64,000 nucleotides of DNA from positions 1,488,001-1,552,000 of the forward strand of contig AP026546.1 in NCBI GenBank assembly GCA_026075535.2, written 5' to 3'. The DNA comes from Tricholoma matsutake. Its lineage: Eukaryota; Basidiomycota; Agaricomycetes; Agaricales; Tricholomataceae. Position numbers and translations under genes: made by a program. Below, one piece after another: positions 9,558 to 21,400 of this stretch (positions within the stretch are counted from its first letter, which is position 1; every line of letters starts with the position of its first letter). The notes beneath the pieces are model-generated. The model searched no databases, was not told where the DNA came from, and saw only the letters and a program-made list of their open reading frames with translations.

Positions 9558-11119
9558 TTACGTTCGGCCACCGCGTCCTGCGGGATGGTAAGTAGGAGGA
9601 GAGCGAGAATTGCGTCTCGCACTCACCTCGTCATAGCGAGCTTTGATCCAATCGCGGTCAAAGCGATGTCGCCAGAAATTACATCGACGGTCGTCTGATG
9701 CGTGATTTTTCCGGCAGTTTATACACCTGGCCGGGTGAGGACATGCTGCCCCCTCTGGGGTTGCTGGGATGGGAGGGTTCGCCTTGGCGTTTCCCTTACA
9801 GCACCCCGCTAGGGCACGGTGGTGCTCCTTGCGGTGTGGTCCTGCACAGATCGGACATTTCGACTGTGGGGCTCTGCATGCTGGGGTGGGGTGCCCCCAC
9901 TTCCAGCACCGTTGGCATAATGGGAGTCCAGGGTTTGCCCTGGCTGCCCTAACGTAGGCGACGTAGCGTCCAAACTGGACGCCCCGTCCGATGAGAGCTT
10001 TTGCTCGTGCGCCGCTGACCGAGTCAGCGACGTTGAGGTAAACGGTGCACGTGTCCGACATTCTCGAATCACGAACGACCCTTGGGGGGACCTGCAGTAC
10101 GGTGAGGTCAGATATGCCTGACTTCCCCAGGTGAGCTATGACGACGTCAGGCGTAATAGCCTTGTCGTTTGCGATGTAGGGCACGTCTACCAGCTTGAGG
10201 TAGGACGTGGACGTGGGTAGCGCCGCATTGATTTGGAGCGCGTAGGGGAAAGCCTTGTGAGCCGCCTCCTTGAAACATCGTAGGTCCTCCTCCGAGGCCA
10301 CTACGTCGGTTGACACTGAGAGGTTCCCAGCGTGCATGGTAGCAGACTGTGCCACTAGCTTAGAGTGGTGCAGTCCTAAGGTCGTCCGGACGTGGTCCAG
10401 GAAGTCAGCAGGGTTCGTTCCCTCCTCTAGGGGGGGTCGAACGTGGACGAGGACCTGTCTACGAGACGGTCCGTGAACGGTGGGCGAAGGCTTTGCAGCC
10501 TTGGGCCTGGATGGACCGACGTGCTGCTGGATGTCAGCTAGCTTGTCGGTAGGAAGCTCAGGGAAGGCCTTGGCTAGTCGCACAAGGCCGTCCATGGATG
10601 TGTTAGGAGCTCGCCCCCCTGGGAAGCGAGCAACCTGAGCAAATGTCCCCCTGCCCGAAGGCTTGGTTGACATGTTCACAGGGGGAGGAGGTCCTCTGCC
10701 CCATGACGAAGAAGTGCCCCCTGTTGGGGGTTTAGGGAGAGGTCGAGCCCCTCTTGGGCCTCGTGTCCTCGCAGATTTGTGAGGGGGGGGGCGTGGCCCA
10801 TCCCATCCCTCCAAGTGCTCCGTCCTTGGGACGTTGTTGGGGTCGGTAGTCGCAGGTCGTTTCCCTGAACTGCCAGCCCTGTCGATGGCTCTTCGTAGGG
10901 TCGTGTTCCCCGAATCGCGATGGAATCCAACCGTGGTTGCTGCATACAGCACCGCCCCCAGTTGTTCTGCAATCTCCTGCCGTTGTTCAGCATTTGGTCG
11001 TAGGGCTCCAGTCCTGTTGAGAACAGTGATGAATCCCTGAGCGTATTCCCCGAGGTCGTGGGCGAAGGTGGTCGGACCGGCCCAATCGTCGTCCGCATCG
11101 CCTGCCATCACCGTGTCTT
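9558..11119 (-). CDS. LINE-A ORF1 gag-like protein, C-terminal part (A2)
   Basis: About 520 codons of ORF1, the nucleic-acid-binding partner of ORF2. It includes a proline/arginine-rich region (HKSARTRGPRGARPLPKPP), a conserved middle domain (VLVHVRPPL...NPADFLDHVRTTLGL) and three zinc knuckles near the C-terminus: CQRCWKWGHPTPAC, CPICAGPHRKEHH...C and CINCRKNHASDDRRC. The first 120 codons lie at 13387-13747, beyond the B3 insertion. The two parts sum to 1923 nt, exactly 640 codons plus stop, so the insertion is the only lesion. Confidence 0.9.
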
Positions 11120-13373
11120 TTTTTTTTTTTTTTTTTTTTGGGTCAACAATTTATAACGCGGGGCTCGATCGCAGTCCGCGGAGCAGGATACAAACTTGGG
11201 TACTACTGTAACTACGCTTCCCCTCCCCCATATCCTACCCAGGTCCTCGTTTTAGCCACTTTAGGCGGGCAGTGCCACAGACGTTGGCCTCTCAGCCAGG
11301 AAAGGCAATAATCTGGAGGGGGAGCCCCCCCTCCCGAAGCTAGCCATTAACTCGTCCACCAGTGCAGAACGGTCCCCCAGCCACATATCCAACCGAAGTC
11401 AGATCAGGCGCGGCCGTGTTAATTCACTGTAAATCCCCCCTTGCGGGAGGAATAACCGTCTGCATGCTCCTGGCCAGCGAGGATTGACCACCCCAGACGA
11501 ATGAGGTGGACCATCACCGCGCTCCCGCGCGAGTGACAGAGATGTGGTAGCTGGTTGTTCACCTGGTTATTCACCGGAACTACCGTGGATAGGGGGCCAA
11601 GGCCCCCTTCGAGTAGATGCCGTCGAGGGCATACGCTCGGTAACAACGTCCCCCCCGCAGCGGGGAGAAGGTAGAGGGAAGCGACAAACTGTCACTATCC
11701 CGACATCGGCCACCAACTAATTGGTGGGAGTAGATGAGGGGGGGTGACACCCCCCTTTCAGTAGCGGCGCTGCTGTGCTCGAGGACCTCGAGGACGGCGG
11801 CGTCGTGATGAGGACGAGGGTTCCCCATGATGGAGCTCTGCATGAGCTGCCTGCCTAGCCGCGTAGGAAGCCCTGAAGGCTTCCGGTGACGTGAGGTCGA
11901 GAGGCAATCCGGCAGCTGCTAGTTCTGCCGACATTGGCTCGGACAATCGCCAGGTGGTCGTGAATAGTTCCCAGGCCATCTGACGCCATGCGTTCCTCTC
12001 AATGAGCGGAACGGCGGATACTCGGACGGTACCGACGAAAATCGTCATAGCCTCCAGTAAATGTAGAAAGCCATGAGAAGTGGACGTTATGTCCACCCTC
12101 TCATCTCTCGACAACGGAGGCTCATCCTCCACCAACTCTGGGATGGCGGATGAACCCGGTGATGTGGGGAGGGGCGGCGCAGATTGCTCCTGCTGCCCCT
12201 CCGGATAGAGGAGCTCGGCGATGCCGAGCTCTTGATTGTTGTTGGCCTCGAGCCCAAGCTCGAGAGCCAGATCATGCACCTCATCGGCTATCACTTGTGA
12301 TGCCAAGAAGCGGTTTATCGTCTCCTGCGAGGCTAGCTCGGTGAGACCCGGGATGAATTCGACGTCTCCGCCTGTGGCAGAGCCGTCATCGTCGTCTGGC
12401 AGGTCGGAGGAGTCGTCCTCCGCCCAAAGATTGTGGAACTGGTTAGCCACATCAGAGTCCCATCCGCTCAGGGAGACATGTCCGAACTCTGGGAGGTAAT
12501 TGTCGTCGAAGTCGGCGAAGTCGGCGTTTGTGTATAGGAGGGGGTCGCCATGAGCCGCCTGGTGTCGAGTTCGCGCTCTACGGTTTGTAGAGGGCATTGA
12601 GGATGATTTAGCACAAGTAGATGACGGTAAAAGTCAAGATACGTAGCGTGTTAACGATAACAGATGGTCCCTTAACTCAATTCCGGGTCCACCCGACACA
12701 GCCTCCAGACGCTCCGAGGGGGCAGGCAGGCCGCAAATCCTGCTGCAGATTGGGAGGGACAATTGAACCCGGTTCCGAACACCTCGAGGGTGTGAGTGCC
12801 GGAGGTAGAGAGTCGGTGGTAAGTAGCGGCCACCAGAGCGTTGACCTAGCCACCAGGGGGCACCATCGCCCGGCCCCTTTTAATGATGGTGTATTCCAAT
12901 GGGTAGTCAGTGTAGCAGGTCTCTAGAGATAGAAACTCACGCAGCATGGAGGTAGGAAGCCTCCCAGACGACCCACAATCCAGTGAATATGTCCCTCCTC
13001 CTGAACCAGACCTCCCCCAGCTAAACGAATGCGACGACTTGGGCGAGCGTTGAAGTAGGCATCCCACACCCACTCTAAGCCCCCATAGGGGCCCAGACTA
13101 CTCTTTCATTGCCAACACTCACCTAACCAGGATCCTCGAAGCCCAGGAGAGCGAGACGAATAGCAGACACTGTCAAAAACAGTGACCGGGGCATCCACAG
13201 AGATCGGATGGACGGATCTCTTAGCAAATCAGGGCAAGCCTGGAGTCGCCGAGAGCGTTCGTGAAGGCGAAATCCGATCGAAAATCGGACCAAAATTGAG
13301 GTGTCGACGTCGCGTGCAACGTTGAGCAGAGGTGTTTACCACTATTTATGGTGGTTGTAACAAGTCAAGGAGC
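11120..13373 (-). mobile_element. NAR-B element B3, subtype II, full length
   Basis: Antisense complete element inserted in A2 ORF1, with the 13 bp duplication ATCACCGTGTCTT at 11107-11119 and 13374-13386. The T run spans 11118-11139. The tail is subtype II (TTATAAATTGTTGACCC), closer to LINE-A than subtype I is. The 5' terminus GCTCCTTGACTTGTTACAAC joins the target with no extra bases. It carries an intact 279-codon ORF. The perfect duplication suggests a recent event. Confidence 0.94.
11758..12597 (-). CDS. NAR-B ORF protein, subtype II (279 aa), copy B3
   Basis: Intact 279-residue protein of unknown function. The N-terminal third differs from subtype I (MPSTNRRARTRHQ; acidic DFADFDDNYLPEF and DDSSDLPDDDD). 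It shares QELGIAELLYPE at 122-133, IPELVEDE at 152-159, the core SAVP..ERNAWRQMAWELFTTTWRLSE at about 194-220, PLDLTSP.AFRASYAA at 232-247, and the basic tail RRRRPRGPRAQQRR. A conserved C-terminal half and tail with a divergent acidic N-terminus indicate selection on the protein rather than a chance frame. No catalytic motif is seen. A role in packaging or nuclear delivery of element RNA is only a guess. Confidence 0.85.
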   Translation of the reverse strand: MPSTNRRARTRHQAAHGDPLLYTNADFADFDDNYLPEFGHVSLSGWDSDVANQFHNLWAEDDSSDLPDDDDGSATGGDVEFIPGLTELASQETINRFLASQVIADEVHDLALELGLEANNNQELGIAELLYPEGQQEQSAPPLPTSPGSSAIPELVEDEPPLSRDERVDITSTSHGFLHLLEAMTIFVGTVRVSAVPLIERNAWRQMAWELFTTTWRLSEPMSAELAAAGLPLDLTSPEAFRASYAARQAAHAELHHGEPSSSSRRRRPRGPRAQQRRY

Positions 13374-13386
13374 ATCACCGTGTCTT

Positions 13387-13747
13387 GGATCACGGGCTCG
13401 GGGTTAGGTGTCATAGCTTCGTCCCCCCACCTGGAGGCAGGAGTAGACGGAGTAGTAGGAGGTGCAGGGGACGCAGTGGCCCTCCTGGGAGATAGTGTCG
13501 GCACGCTGAATCGCTGTGCACGAGGTGTAATCGTTCCGGCCCCATAGGGGGAGGGAGTTGGAGAACTTCTTTGAGACCGATGAGGTCCCACTGAAGGTGT
13601 TATCTGTGAGGATCTGCGGCCCCCAGAGGGCCGCAGCGAGTCAATGGGATCGTCGCCAGGAGTTCTGGGCGTACCGGCTCTGGAAAGGCTTCCCTCATCC
13701 ATCGCTTCGCCCGATCTCCCCCTTACTCTCGATAATGAATCAGACAT
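13387..13747 (-). CDS. LINE-A ORF1, N-terminal part (A2)
   Basis: First 120 codons of A2 ORF1, starting MSDSLSRVRGRSGEAMDEG. It is a low-complexity Ser/Thr/Pro/Arg-rich segment (SPTPSPYGAG, SPAPPTTPSTPASR), probably disordered. The ATG at 13745-13747 was chosen because the same MSDS start is used in A3, A5 and A8. An upstream in-frame ATG at 13861 lies in the leader and is not conserved across copies. The rest of the protein continues at 9558-11119 after the B3 insertion. Confidence 0.83.
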
Positions 13748-13890
13748 GCGCTGGTAAGACGCTATATAGACCGGATCGCTGGGATCGTAGACGGATTGAG
13801 CTACAGAAAGTGAAAACGGTGTCGACGAAAATTTCGGTGGCTGTGCACGTCGCGGTAACAAGTCAAGAAGCGATGATGAGAGGTGGCTTC

Positions 13891-14370
13891 GATTTCCAGC
13901 CTCTCATTCACAGATAACGGCGCTTCGTCCTCCACCAGCTCAGGGATGGGGGGCAAAGGCGGTAACGGGGCAGGGGATGCCTCCGGATAGAAGAGCTCAG
14001 CAATGCCGAGCTCCTGAGTGTACATGTCCTCGCGTTCGAGACTGCGAGTCCATCGTTTATGTGCGACATGGACGTCCTGCGCCCACAGCACACGGTCGAT
14101 CGTTTGCCTCGAGGCTAGCTTGGGGCTGCTCTCGGCATAATCGAGGGCCTCCTGCATAGCAAGAGAATCCTCGTCATCCTCAGGGTCGGAGAGGTCTTCT
14201 CCAGCCCATAGATCTCTAACTGCCCGTAGGGCAGTAGCTACATCCGGATCGTCATGATCGTACCGGGTGTCGTAGTCTTGGACGCCATCGTCGTAGATGT
14301 CGCCCGTAATCAGGGAGGGGTCGTGTAGACCCCAGCGTGGTGTTTGGGCTCTAGTTCGCCGTTTAGGCAT
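13891..14370 (-). CDS. NAR-B ORF protein, 5' part (B2)
   Basis: First 160 codons of the subtype I protein (MPKRRTRAQTPRWGLHDP), including the acidic stretch and the proline-rich LPPLPPIPELVEDE segment. It continues at 4815-5144 on the other side of A2. At the right of the A2 insertion the frame reads on into the A2 leader, which has no meaning. The start is the first ATG after the leader and is the same in every subtype I copy. Confidence 0.85.
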
Positions 14371-15778
14371 TGAGAGGGGAAGTTAGTGCTAGTAGGTGAT
14401 AGTAGAAATCAAGATATGTAGCGTGCTATCGATAACAGCTGGTCCCTTATCTCTATTCCGGGTCCACCCGATACTGCCTCCGAACGCTCCGAGGGGGGGA
14501 CAGGCTGCACATCCTGTAACCCAGTGGGAGAAGATTGAACCCGGGTCATACCACCCTAGAAGAGTGAGCACCGGAGGTAGAGAGTTGGTGGAGAGTGGCG
14601 GCCACCAAGGTGTCGACCTAGCCGCCAGGGGGCACCATCGCCCGGCCCCTTTTAACGATGGTGTATTCCAATGGGTAGTCAGTGTAGCTTGTCCCTAGTA
14701 GTAGTGACTCACATAGCATGGAGGCTAGAAGCCTCCCAGACAACTAGCAATCCAGTGATAACGTCCCTTCTCCCTAAGCCAGACCTCCCCCAACTAAACG
14801 AGTGTGTCGACTTGGGCGAGCGTTGAAGCAGGCATCCCACACCCACTCTAAGCCCCCAGAGGGACCCAGACTACTCTTTCATAAACGACACTCACCTAGT
14901 CAGGATCCTCGAAGCCCAGGAGAGCGAGACAGATAGCAGCCATTGTCAAAAACAATGACCGGGGCATCCACGGAGATCGGATGGACGGATCTCTTAGCAA
15001 ATCAGGGTAGGCCTGGAGACGCCGAGAGCGTTCGTGATGGTGAAATCCGATCGAAAATCGGACGAAAATTGAAGTGTCGACGTCGCATGCAACGTTGAGC
15101 AGAGGTGTTTACCACTATTTATGGTGGTTGTAACAAGTCAAGGAGCGTTGAATTGGGGTTACATGGACTCTTTACTGGCAGATTTCGTAGACGATTATGA
15201 TCTGCTTTTCATCCAAGAGCCTCCGTGGCGATTAATAAGACACGCCCCCTCTGCCCACAACAGGGAAGGGGAAGAAGTTATAGGCGCACCGATGAGCCCA
15301 AACTGGGGAACGTTAGTGCGCCCCTCGGGCATTTTTTTTTTTTTTGGGTCAAAAGTTTATAACGCGGTGCCCGATCGCAGTCCGCGGTAGAGACGTACAA
15401 ACGAAGTACACTACGCCCAGCCCAAGTCCTCCTCCTGCTGATCTTCACACCAACCACCTGGATAGCTGCGATGACCACTAAGGGGGCCCCCTTTATCGAG
15501 TAAACGGACTTGCCAGTGGTGGCGTACCGACAACTCGAGCTTGACGATGTCGTGTCCCCGAATCCCTACGGGTATGAGTGCAAGATTTAGGGGATACTGC
15601 CGCCCCGACGTGAGCCTCTCAGCTCGGAAAGGAGGGCGTAGACGATTGAGTCATCGTAACGCGCAACCGACATTGGATCTGGAAGCGCTCAGGCGCCTCC
15701 CCGAACCAGTACCTGGTTTCGTGTCCCCCCTCCCTGACAGTCGCTCCTGAACACGGGTGGGCCCCCTTTATGAGGGTT

Positions 15779-17636
15779 TTTTTTTTTTTTTTTTGGGTCA
15801 ACAATTTATAACGCGGGGCTCGATCGCAGTCCGCGGAGCAGGATACAAACTTGGGTACTACTATAACTACGCTTCCCCTCACCCATATCCTACCCAGGTC
15901 CTCGTTTTAGCCACTTTAGGCGGGCAGTGCCACAGACGTTGGCCTCTCAGCCAGGAAAGGCAATAATCTGGAGGGGGGGACCCCCTCCCGAAGCTAGCCA
16001 TTAGATCGTCAGCTGGTGCGAAGCGGTCCCCCGGCCACATATCCAACCGAAGTCAGATCAGGCACAGTGGTGTCAATTCACCGTAAATCCCCCCTTGCGG
16101 GAGGAATAACCGTCCGCATACTCCCAGCCAATGAGGATTGACCACCCCGGACAAACGAGGTGGACCATCACCGTGTCATGCACGAGTAACAGTAATGTGG
16201 CAGCTGGTTGTTCACCTGGTTATTCACCGGAACCGCCGTAAGCAGGGGGCCAAAGCCCCCCTCGAGCAAATGCACTGCCAGCACATGCACTCGATAGCAA
16301 TTTCCCCCCCGCAGCGGGGAGAACGTAAAGGGTAGCGACATTTGTCACCAACCCGACAGCAGCCAGCGGACTGGCGGTGATGGGTGTGGAGCGGAATGCC
16401 CCACACAAGTAGCAGCACGGCCATCTGTGATGATGACGGCACTGTACTGGGAACGAGGGTTCCCCAGATTGGAGCTCTGCTAGAGCTGTTGGCATCGCCA
16501 CACAGGAAGCTGGAACAGCTGCCGGAGGCGTAGGATCATTGGAACGATTGTCTCTGGTTGTCCACTTGGGCATCAGGAGCAAGTTAGTACTGGTATATGA
16601 TGCTAGTGATCGGAATACGCAGCGTGCAGTGTAAGCGAGGGCCTCCTGCCTAGCAAGAGAGTCCACGTAGTCGTCAGGGTCGGGGAGGTCCTCCCCAGCC
16701 CACAGATCTCAAACTGCCTAGGGCAGCTGCTACCTCCAGTTCGTTCTGTGAGAACTGGGTGTCGTAGTCTTGGGCATCATCACCAATGATGTCACCCGTA
16801 ATCAAGGTGGGGTCGTGAAGGCCCCAGCGTGTGGTTTGGTCTCTGTTCAGCCGTTTGGGCATTGAGAGTGAGTTAGCACAGGTAAATGACGATAACAGTC
16901 AAAATACGTAGCGTAAGGTCGATAACAGATGGCCCCTTATCTCAGTTCCAGGTCCACCCGATACAGCCTCCAAATGCTCCGAGGGGGCGAACAGGCCGCG
17001 CATCCTGTTGCCTGGTGGGAGAAGATTGAACCCGGGTCATAACACCCTAAAAGAGTGAGCACCGGAGGTAGAGAGTTGGTGGTGAGTAGCGGCCACCAGA
17101 GCGTCGACCTAGCTGTCAGGGGGCACCATCGCCCGGCCCCTTTTAACGATGGTGTATTCCAACGGGTAGTCAGTGTAGCATGTCTCTAGTAATAGAAACT
17201 CACAGAGCATGGAGGCTGGGAGCCTCCCAGACGGCCAGCAGTCCAGTAAGAACGTCCTTCCCCCTAAGCCAGACCTCCCCCAGCTAAACAAGCGCTTCTA
17301 CTTGGGCGAGCATTGAAGCAGGCATCCCACACCCGCTCTAAGCCCCCATAGGGACCCAGACTACTCTTTCATAGACATCACTCACCTAGCCAGGATCCTC
17401 GAAGCCAAGGGGAACAAGACAGATAGCAGTCACTGTTGGAAACAATGACCGAGACATCCCCGGAGATCGGATGGACGGATCTCTTAGCAAATCAGGGCAA
17501 GCCTGGAGACGCCGAGAGCGTTTGTGGTGGTGAAATCCGATCAAAAATCGGACAAAAATTGAAGTGTCGACGTCGCGTGCAACGTTGAGCAGAGGTGTTT
17601 ACCACTATTTATGGTGGTTGTAACAAGTCAAGGAGC
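15779..17636 (-). mobile_element. NAR-B element B4, subtype III (degenerate ORF)
   Basis: Antisense element of about 1.86 kb, shorter than the other subtypes, inserted in the 3' UTR of A3 with the 13 bp duplication CTTTATGAGGGTT (15766-15778/17643-17655). Six extra bases (17637-17642) precede the 5' terminus. The tail is the GTTGACCC type. The ORF is broken and rearranged, yet a nearly identical element (B6) sits at 30446-32300, so this broken form moved at least twice. Confidence 0.93.
16220..16862 (-). pseudogene. Rearranged NAR-B ORF, subtype III (B4)
   Basis: Starts like the other NAR-B proteins (MPKRLNRDQTTRWGLHDPTL; acidic region to about 62 codons), then meets a stop within the RDLWAGEDL region. 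Around 16560-16640 the sequence restarts: a second copy of the leader end and a second start (MPKWTTRDN, ATG at 16571-16573), fused to a shortened C-terminal part (LQSGEPSFPVQCR). The conserved core and the clean basic tail are missing. This looks like two partial NAR-B sequences joined in tandem, by template switching or deletion. No functional product is expected. Confidence 0.8.
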
Positions 17637-17745
17637 GATTCGCTTTATGAGGGTTAACGGACTCGTCTGGCGCCCTACGGCCACCCCGACATACCGATAA
17701 CACTAGCCAGAACCAGACGGGGGTCATACGCCCTGCGCGCACAAC

Positions 17746-18392
17746 CTATCCTGGATCCCACGCAAGTGAGTTGAACGACCCTAGGGCAGGGTTATTGTCC
17801 ATGAATTCGTTGAAGCCCTCGACGGAGTCGGGGCTTGCACGGGTTTCTTTGCGATCCACTTTGGGGCAGACGCGCAATAAGTGATCTCGAGTTTGAATCT
17901 TGGGACCAAGACACCAACATTGGTATTCCCCGTCAAGGGATAGACGTTGACGATACTCCCCTATGGGAGCATGGCCAGTAATCATGCGAGTCCTGTCACT
18001 CGCGCGGGAGCGCGGTGATGGTCCACCTCATTCGTCTGGGGTGGTCAATCCTCGCTGGCCAGGAGTATGCAGACAGTTATTCCTCCCGCAAGGGGGGGAT
18101 TTACAGTGAATTAACACGGCTGCGCCTGATCTGACTTCGGTTGGATATGTGGCTGGGGGACCGTTCTGCACTGGTGGACGAGTTAATGGCTAGCTTCGGG
18201 AGGGGGGGCTCCCCCTCCAGATTATTGCCTTTCCTGGCTGAGAGGCCAACGTCTGTGGCACTGCCCGCCTAAAGTGGCTAAAACGAGGACCTGGGTAGGA
18301 TATGGGGGAGGGGAAGCGTAGTTACAGTAGTACCCAAGTTTGTATCCTGCTCCGCGGACTGCGATCGAGCCCCGCGTTATAAATTGTTGACC

Positions 18393-18429
<37 letters not shown>

Positions 18430-21400
18430 GCGAGTCGAACGGGACGTCAACGTAGTGTTGTTTCCCATTACTTTCAGCCAAGGCCCACCTTTGTGAGTCG
18501 AGGGTAATACTGGTTTTCCACCAACCCCTTTAAGTTGGTAGAAGTGTCGTCCCCGGTACGCAGGATCTGCGAACCGAGTGTGCCAATCCTTACAAACGGC
18601 CTTTTCGACCTGGTTTCTAAGGTAATCTAAAGACGTCCGCGGGTGTCTGCCCACGGAGATCTTGGTAGATGTAGCTACATCATGAGCCATCTTGTGAACG
18701 TTCCACTCGAATTTCGAGGGGACGTGCCAGAATGTGACGTTCCTCTCCTCGTCTCCGGATAACCAGGGGCGTAGGGAGCGACAAGCGTCCAGAGCAAAGA
18801 TTTGCTCAGAGCGTGGCTTAGGATCGATTAGGGACTCAATGCCCGTAGTAGAATCCGAGAATATCACCAACTTTTTGCATCCTCTGCTGCACGCAGCAGA
18901 GACGCCCAGTTGGAGAGCAAAGAGTTCGACTTCTGGGGGGGTTCTCCTCCCAGAAGCAGAGACAACGCGATCGACCTGTTCTCCCTGTCCGAAGACAAGA
19001 GCACAGGCGACAGCCTGGAATTTGGCATCTGTGGGCACTGAGGCGTCCACTGCAACGACGAGAGTGTCGTCCTCGACCAGGGCGGAAGCCCAGGCCTTAT
19101 CGAGGTCACTCCTATAAGAATTCTTCGCTCCATCCTCCTTAGAGGTGAGACGATGAGAGGAGAAGCGAGTGGGGAATAAATCCTTCACTCTGTTTCCAGG
19201 TGTGTTTTCTTCCCCAAAGGGGTCGAATTCATCGCCTGGTACGAGGGCCAAGGCTGCAGCCGAAGCGACCGACGGCCCTTGCAAGGTGAGTGTGTCGAGC
19301 ACGTTCCCTCCCCAGAGTCCAAGTTCATGAGAGTGGGTGGTGCCAACGTGATTAGGTCCTAAGATCGCTCTTAGGGGGTGTGATGGAGCCAATAGAGGGG
19401 TCCTGAATACCCCTCTGTCGACTAAGCGACGCAGTAACAGCTGCATGGGCAGCAGTCCTGCGATACTTTCCAGGCCACCGATAGGGGTGGTTCTGAATGC
19501 ACCGAGGATCCAACGTGCAGCGATGGACTGCACTTGGGCCAACGTCTTGATGACACCCTTGACGCGAGCGCCTTTGAAGTGCCATAATCTGAGTCCGTAT
19601 GTCATAATGGGTACGACGCACGAACGGTAGAGTAAGCGTTTCTGCATGGGGGTTAGCCCTCTGACAGAATTGCCCAACATTCCCATCGCTCTCGCAGTGG
19701 TGAGAGCTTTGGTGGAGTAGAATCGCGTATGCTCCTTGAAGGAGAGCTTACGGTCGAAGAAGAATCCGAGGTACCTCCAGGTAACCTTGGGTTTTAAGGG
19801 AGTGTTGCCCGTGTATGGGGCAAATCCGAGATCGATGGGTAAGGGAGTGAATCTCCTTGCCCTTGAGAAGTGAAAGATTTCAGACTTGTCATGCTCCAAG
19901 ACAAGTCCGAGGGAAGTGAACGCCTGGAATATCCAGCCGTACGCTTTTTTCAGCAAGGGGAGGTTATCCTCCAGCTGTGGGGAGCGGGCGATGAGGGTGC
20001 CATCGTCCACATAAGACATGAGATCAACTTCTCCGCCGATTTCGCTTCTTCTGAAGAGCTTCATGATAGGCGTTAGGTATAGCGCCGATAAGACAGGGGA
20101 CAAGGCAGAGCCTTGGCCCACTCCCACATCAGCTGCAAAGGAGCCAGATGAGAAAGCGTTCCATTTGTAGGTCGTTTTGCGACCGACTAGATATGAACGG
20201 AAGAAGTTCACTACTTGTGCAGGGAACCCCGACCGAGAGATGATCTCCAGCAGAACCTGGTGGTTCAAGGAGGGGAAGAATTGAGCGATGTCGAAAGCGA
20301 CAACGCTTGTTTTAAGCCCTTTAGCCCAACCTGCTCTGACTAGGTGGGTAAGGTAGATACCCGCATCCTCGGTGGAACGCTGGGCGACGCCTCCGAACTG
20401 GTTTTGTTCGAAGGCCTCGTGTGCGACGCCGTCGAACTGAAGTCGCCTGGACAACATCTTTTCGACTAACTTGCCCAGAGTGTTCAGTAGCACAATAGGC
20501 CTGAACGACTTAGGGGTAGAGTAGTTGGGTTTCCCTGGTTTCGGGATAATTACCGACAGGGATTCCTTGAAGTGCGCAGGCCAGTGGCCGGCAGTGATGC
20601 ACGCCTCAGCAATGCGGGTGATGAGCCCTGCCACTTCTGGGTTGCTACACCAGTGTTTTAGGTGCGACCACGTAACATGATCGGGACCTGGTGCGGAACG
20701 GGAAGAACACGCGTTTAGCGCTTCTTTCATTTCCGTGACGGAGAACGGGATCCAGGCCCTTTCAGGCACCGGATCAAGTTCCTCGAGTATGCTCAGATCG
20801 ACTTCTCGATCAGATGCGGCGTTGTAGGACCCATCAAGGGCAGCCCACAGAGAATCCAGGTCGTTGCATGGTTCTCCCTGATAGGAGATAGCCTCGTACG
20901 ATGGGAGGTTGCGTTGACGAGTCCAGGACATAAGGTCCCAGGGTCGTCTGTTCGTCGTAGCCACTTCTTGGATACGGTCATCGAAGAAGTCACGCTTTGC
21001 ATGTCGCATGACTTTCCTATAGAGCTTCCAGTCCCCCTCATCCCGAGAGGCTCTGTACGCGTCTAGGGCACCACTGCACTCGTCTGTCCACCAGCCCTTG
21101 GACGACTTGCCGAGGCGAGATTCCTTGGCATGGTTTTCCCATGCCTTGTTTAAAATCGTTGATATCGCCGAGACGACATCATCGATTTCTGCCGAAGTAT
21201 CTCCGTGCCAATCTAGCCACGGAGTTAAAGCAGAGGAGACGGCATCTCGGTACGATGCCTCCTCCTCGGATCCTTTTTTGATGGACCACTTGGTAACCGG
21301 AACCAACGATCCCGGGCCAGGCAGCACTAATGTCAGGGGGGCGTGGTCAGACGTTCCCCTGGCTTCAGGTACGATCTCGCAGTACAATACAAATCTGAGA

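Larger units (their letters stand above)
5145..13871 (-). mobile_element. LINE-A copy A2, full length, ORF1 split by B3
   Basis: Near-complete antisense LINE: poly-T at 5145-5164, 3' UTR 5165-5687, ORF2 5688-9557, ORF1 9558-11119 plus 13387-13747, and a leader ending in GCTTCTTGACTTGTTAC at 13871. It sits in B2 with a 15 bp duplication. Four extra bases (CATC in sense) precede its 5' terminus. Its first 17 bases match NAR-B at all but one position, more closely than those of the other LINE-A copies. Apart from the B3 insertion both ORFs are complete, so A2 was probably competent when it inserted. Confidence 0.94.
4177..15146 (-). mobile_element. NAR-B element B2, subtype I, split by A2
   Basis: Antisense full-length NAR-B in two blocks: 4177-5144 (poly-T 4177-4196, tail, 3' UTR, ORF 3' part) and 13891-15146 (ORF 5' part, leader, 5' terminus). 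A2 is inserted between them with the 15 bp duplication ATGAGAGGTGGCTTC at 5130-5144 and 13876-13890. On its 3' side B2 abuts A1. Beyond its 5' terminus the sequence is not A1 but sense-strand LINE-A (A4), joined through four bases (GTTG), so no target duplication flanks B2 within this window. Confidence 0.9.

Noticed and set aside
15147..15151. Simple assembly error at the head-to-head junctions
   Set aside because: Not excluded, but not preferred: three junctions share polarity, occur precisely at complete element 5' ends and carry the CATC-type extra bases seen at verified insertions. Long-read support would settle it.
15121..15390. Separate small gene starting MVVVTSQGALNWGYMD
   Set aside because: It is the antisense 5' end of B2 fused to the A4 ORF2 fragment and then the poly-T of A3. 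I report it only as a junction observation.
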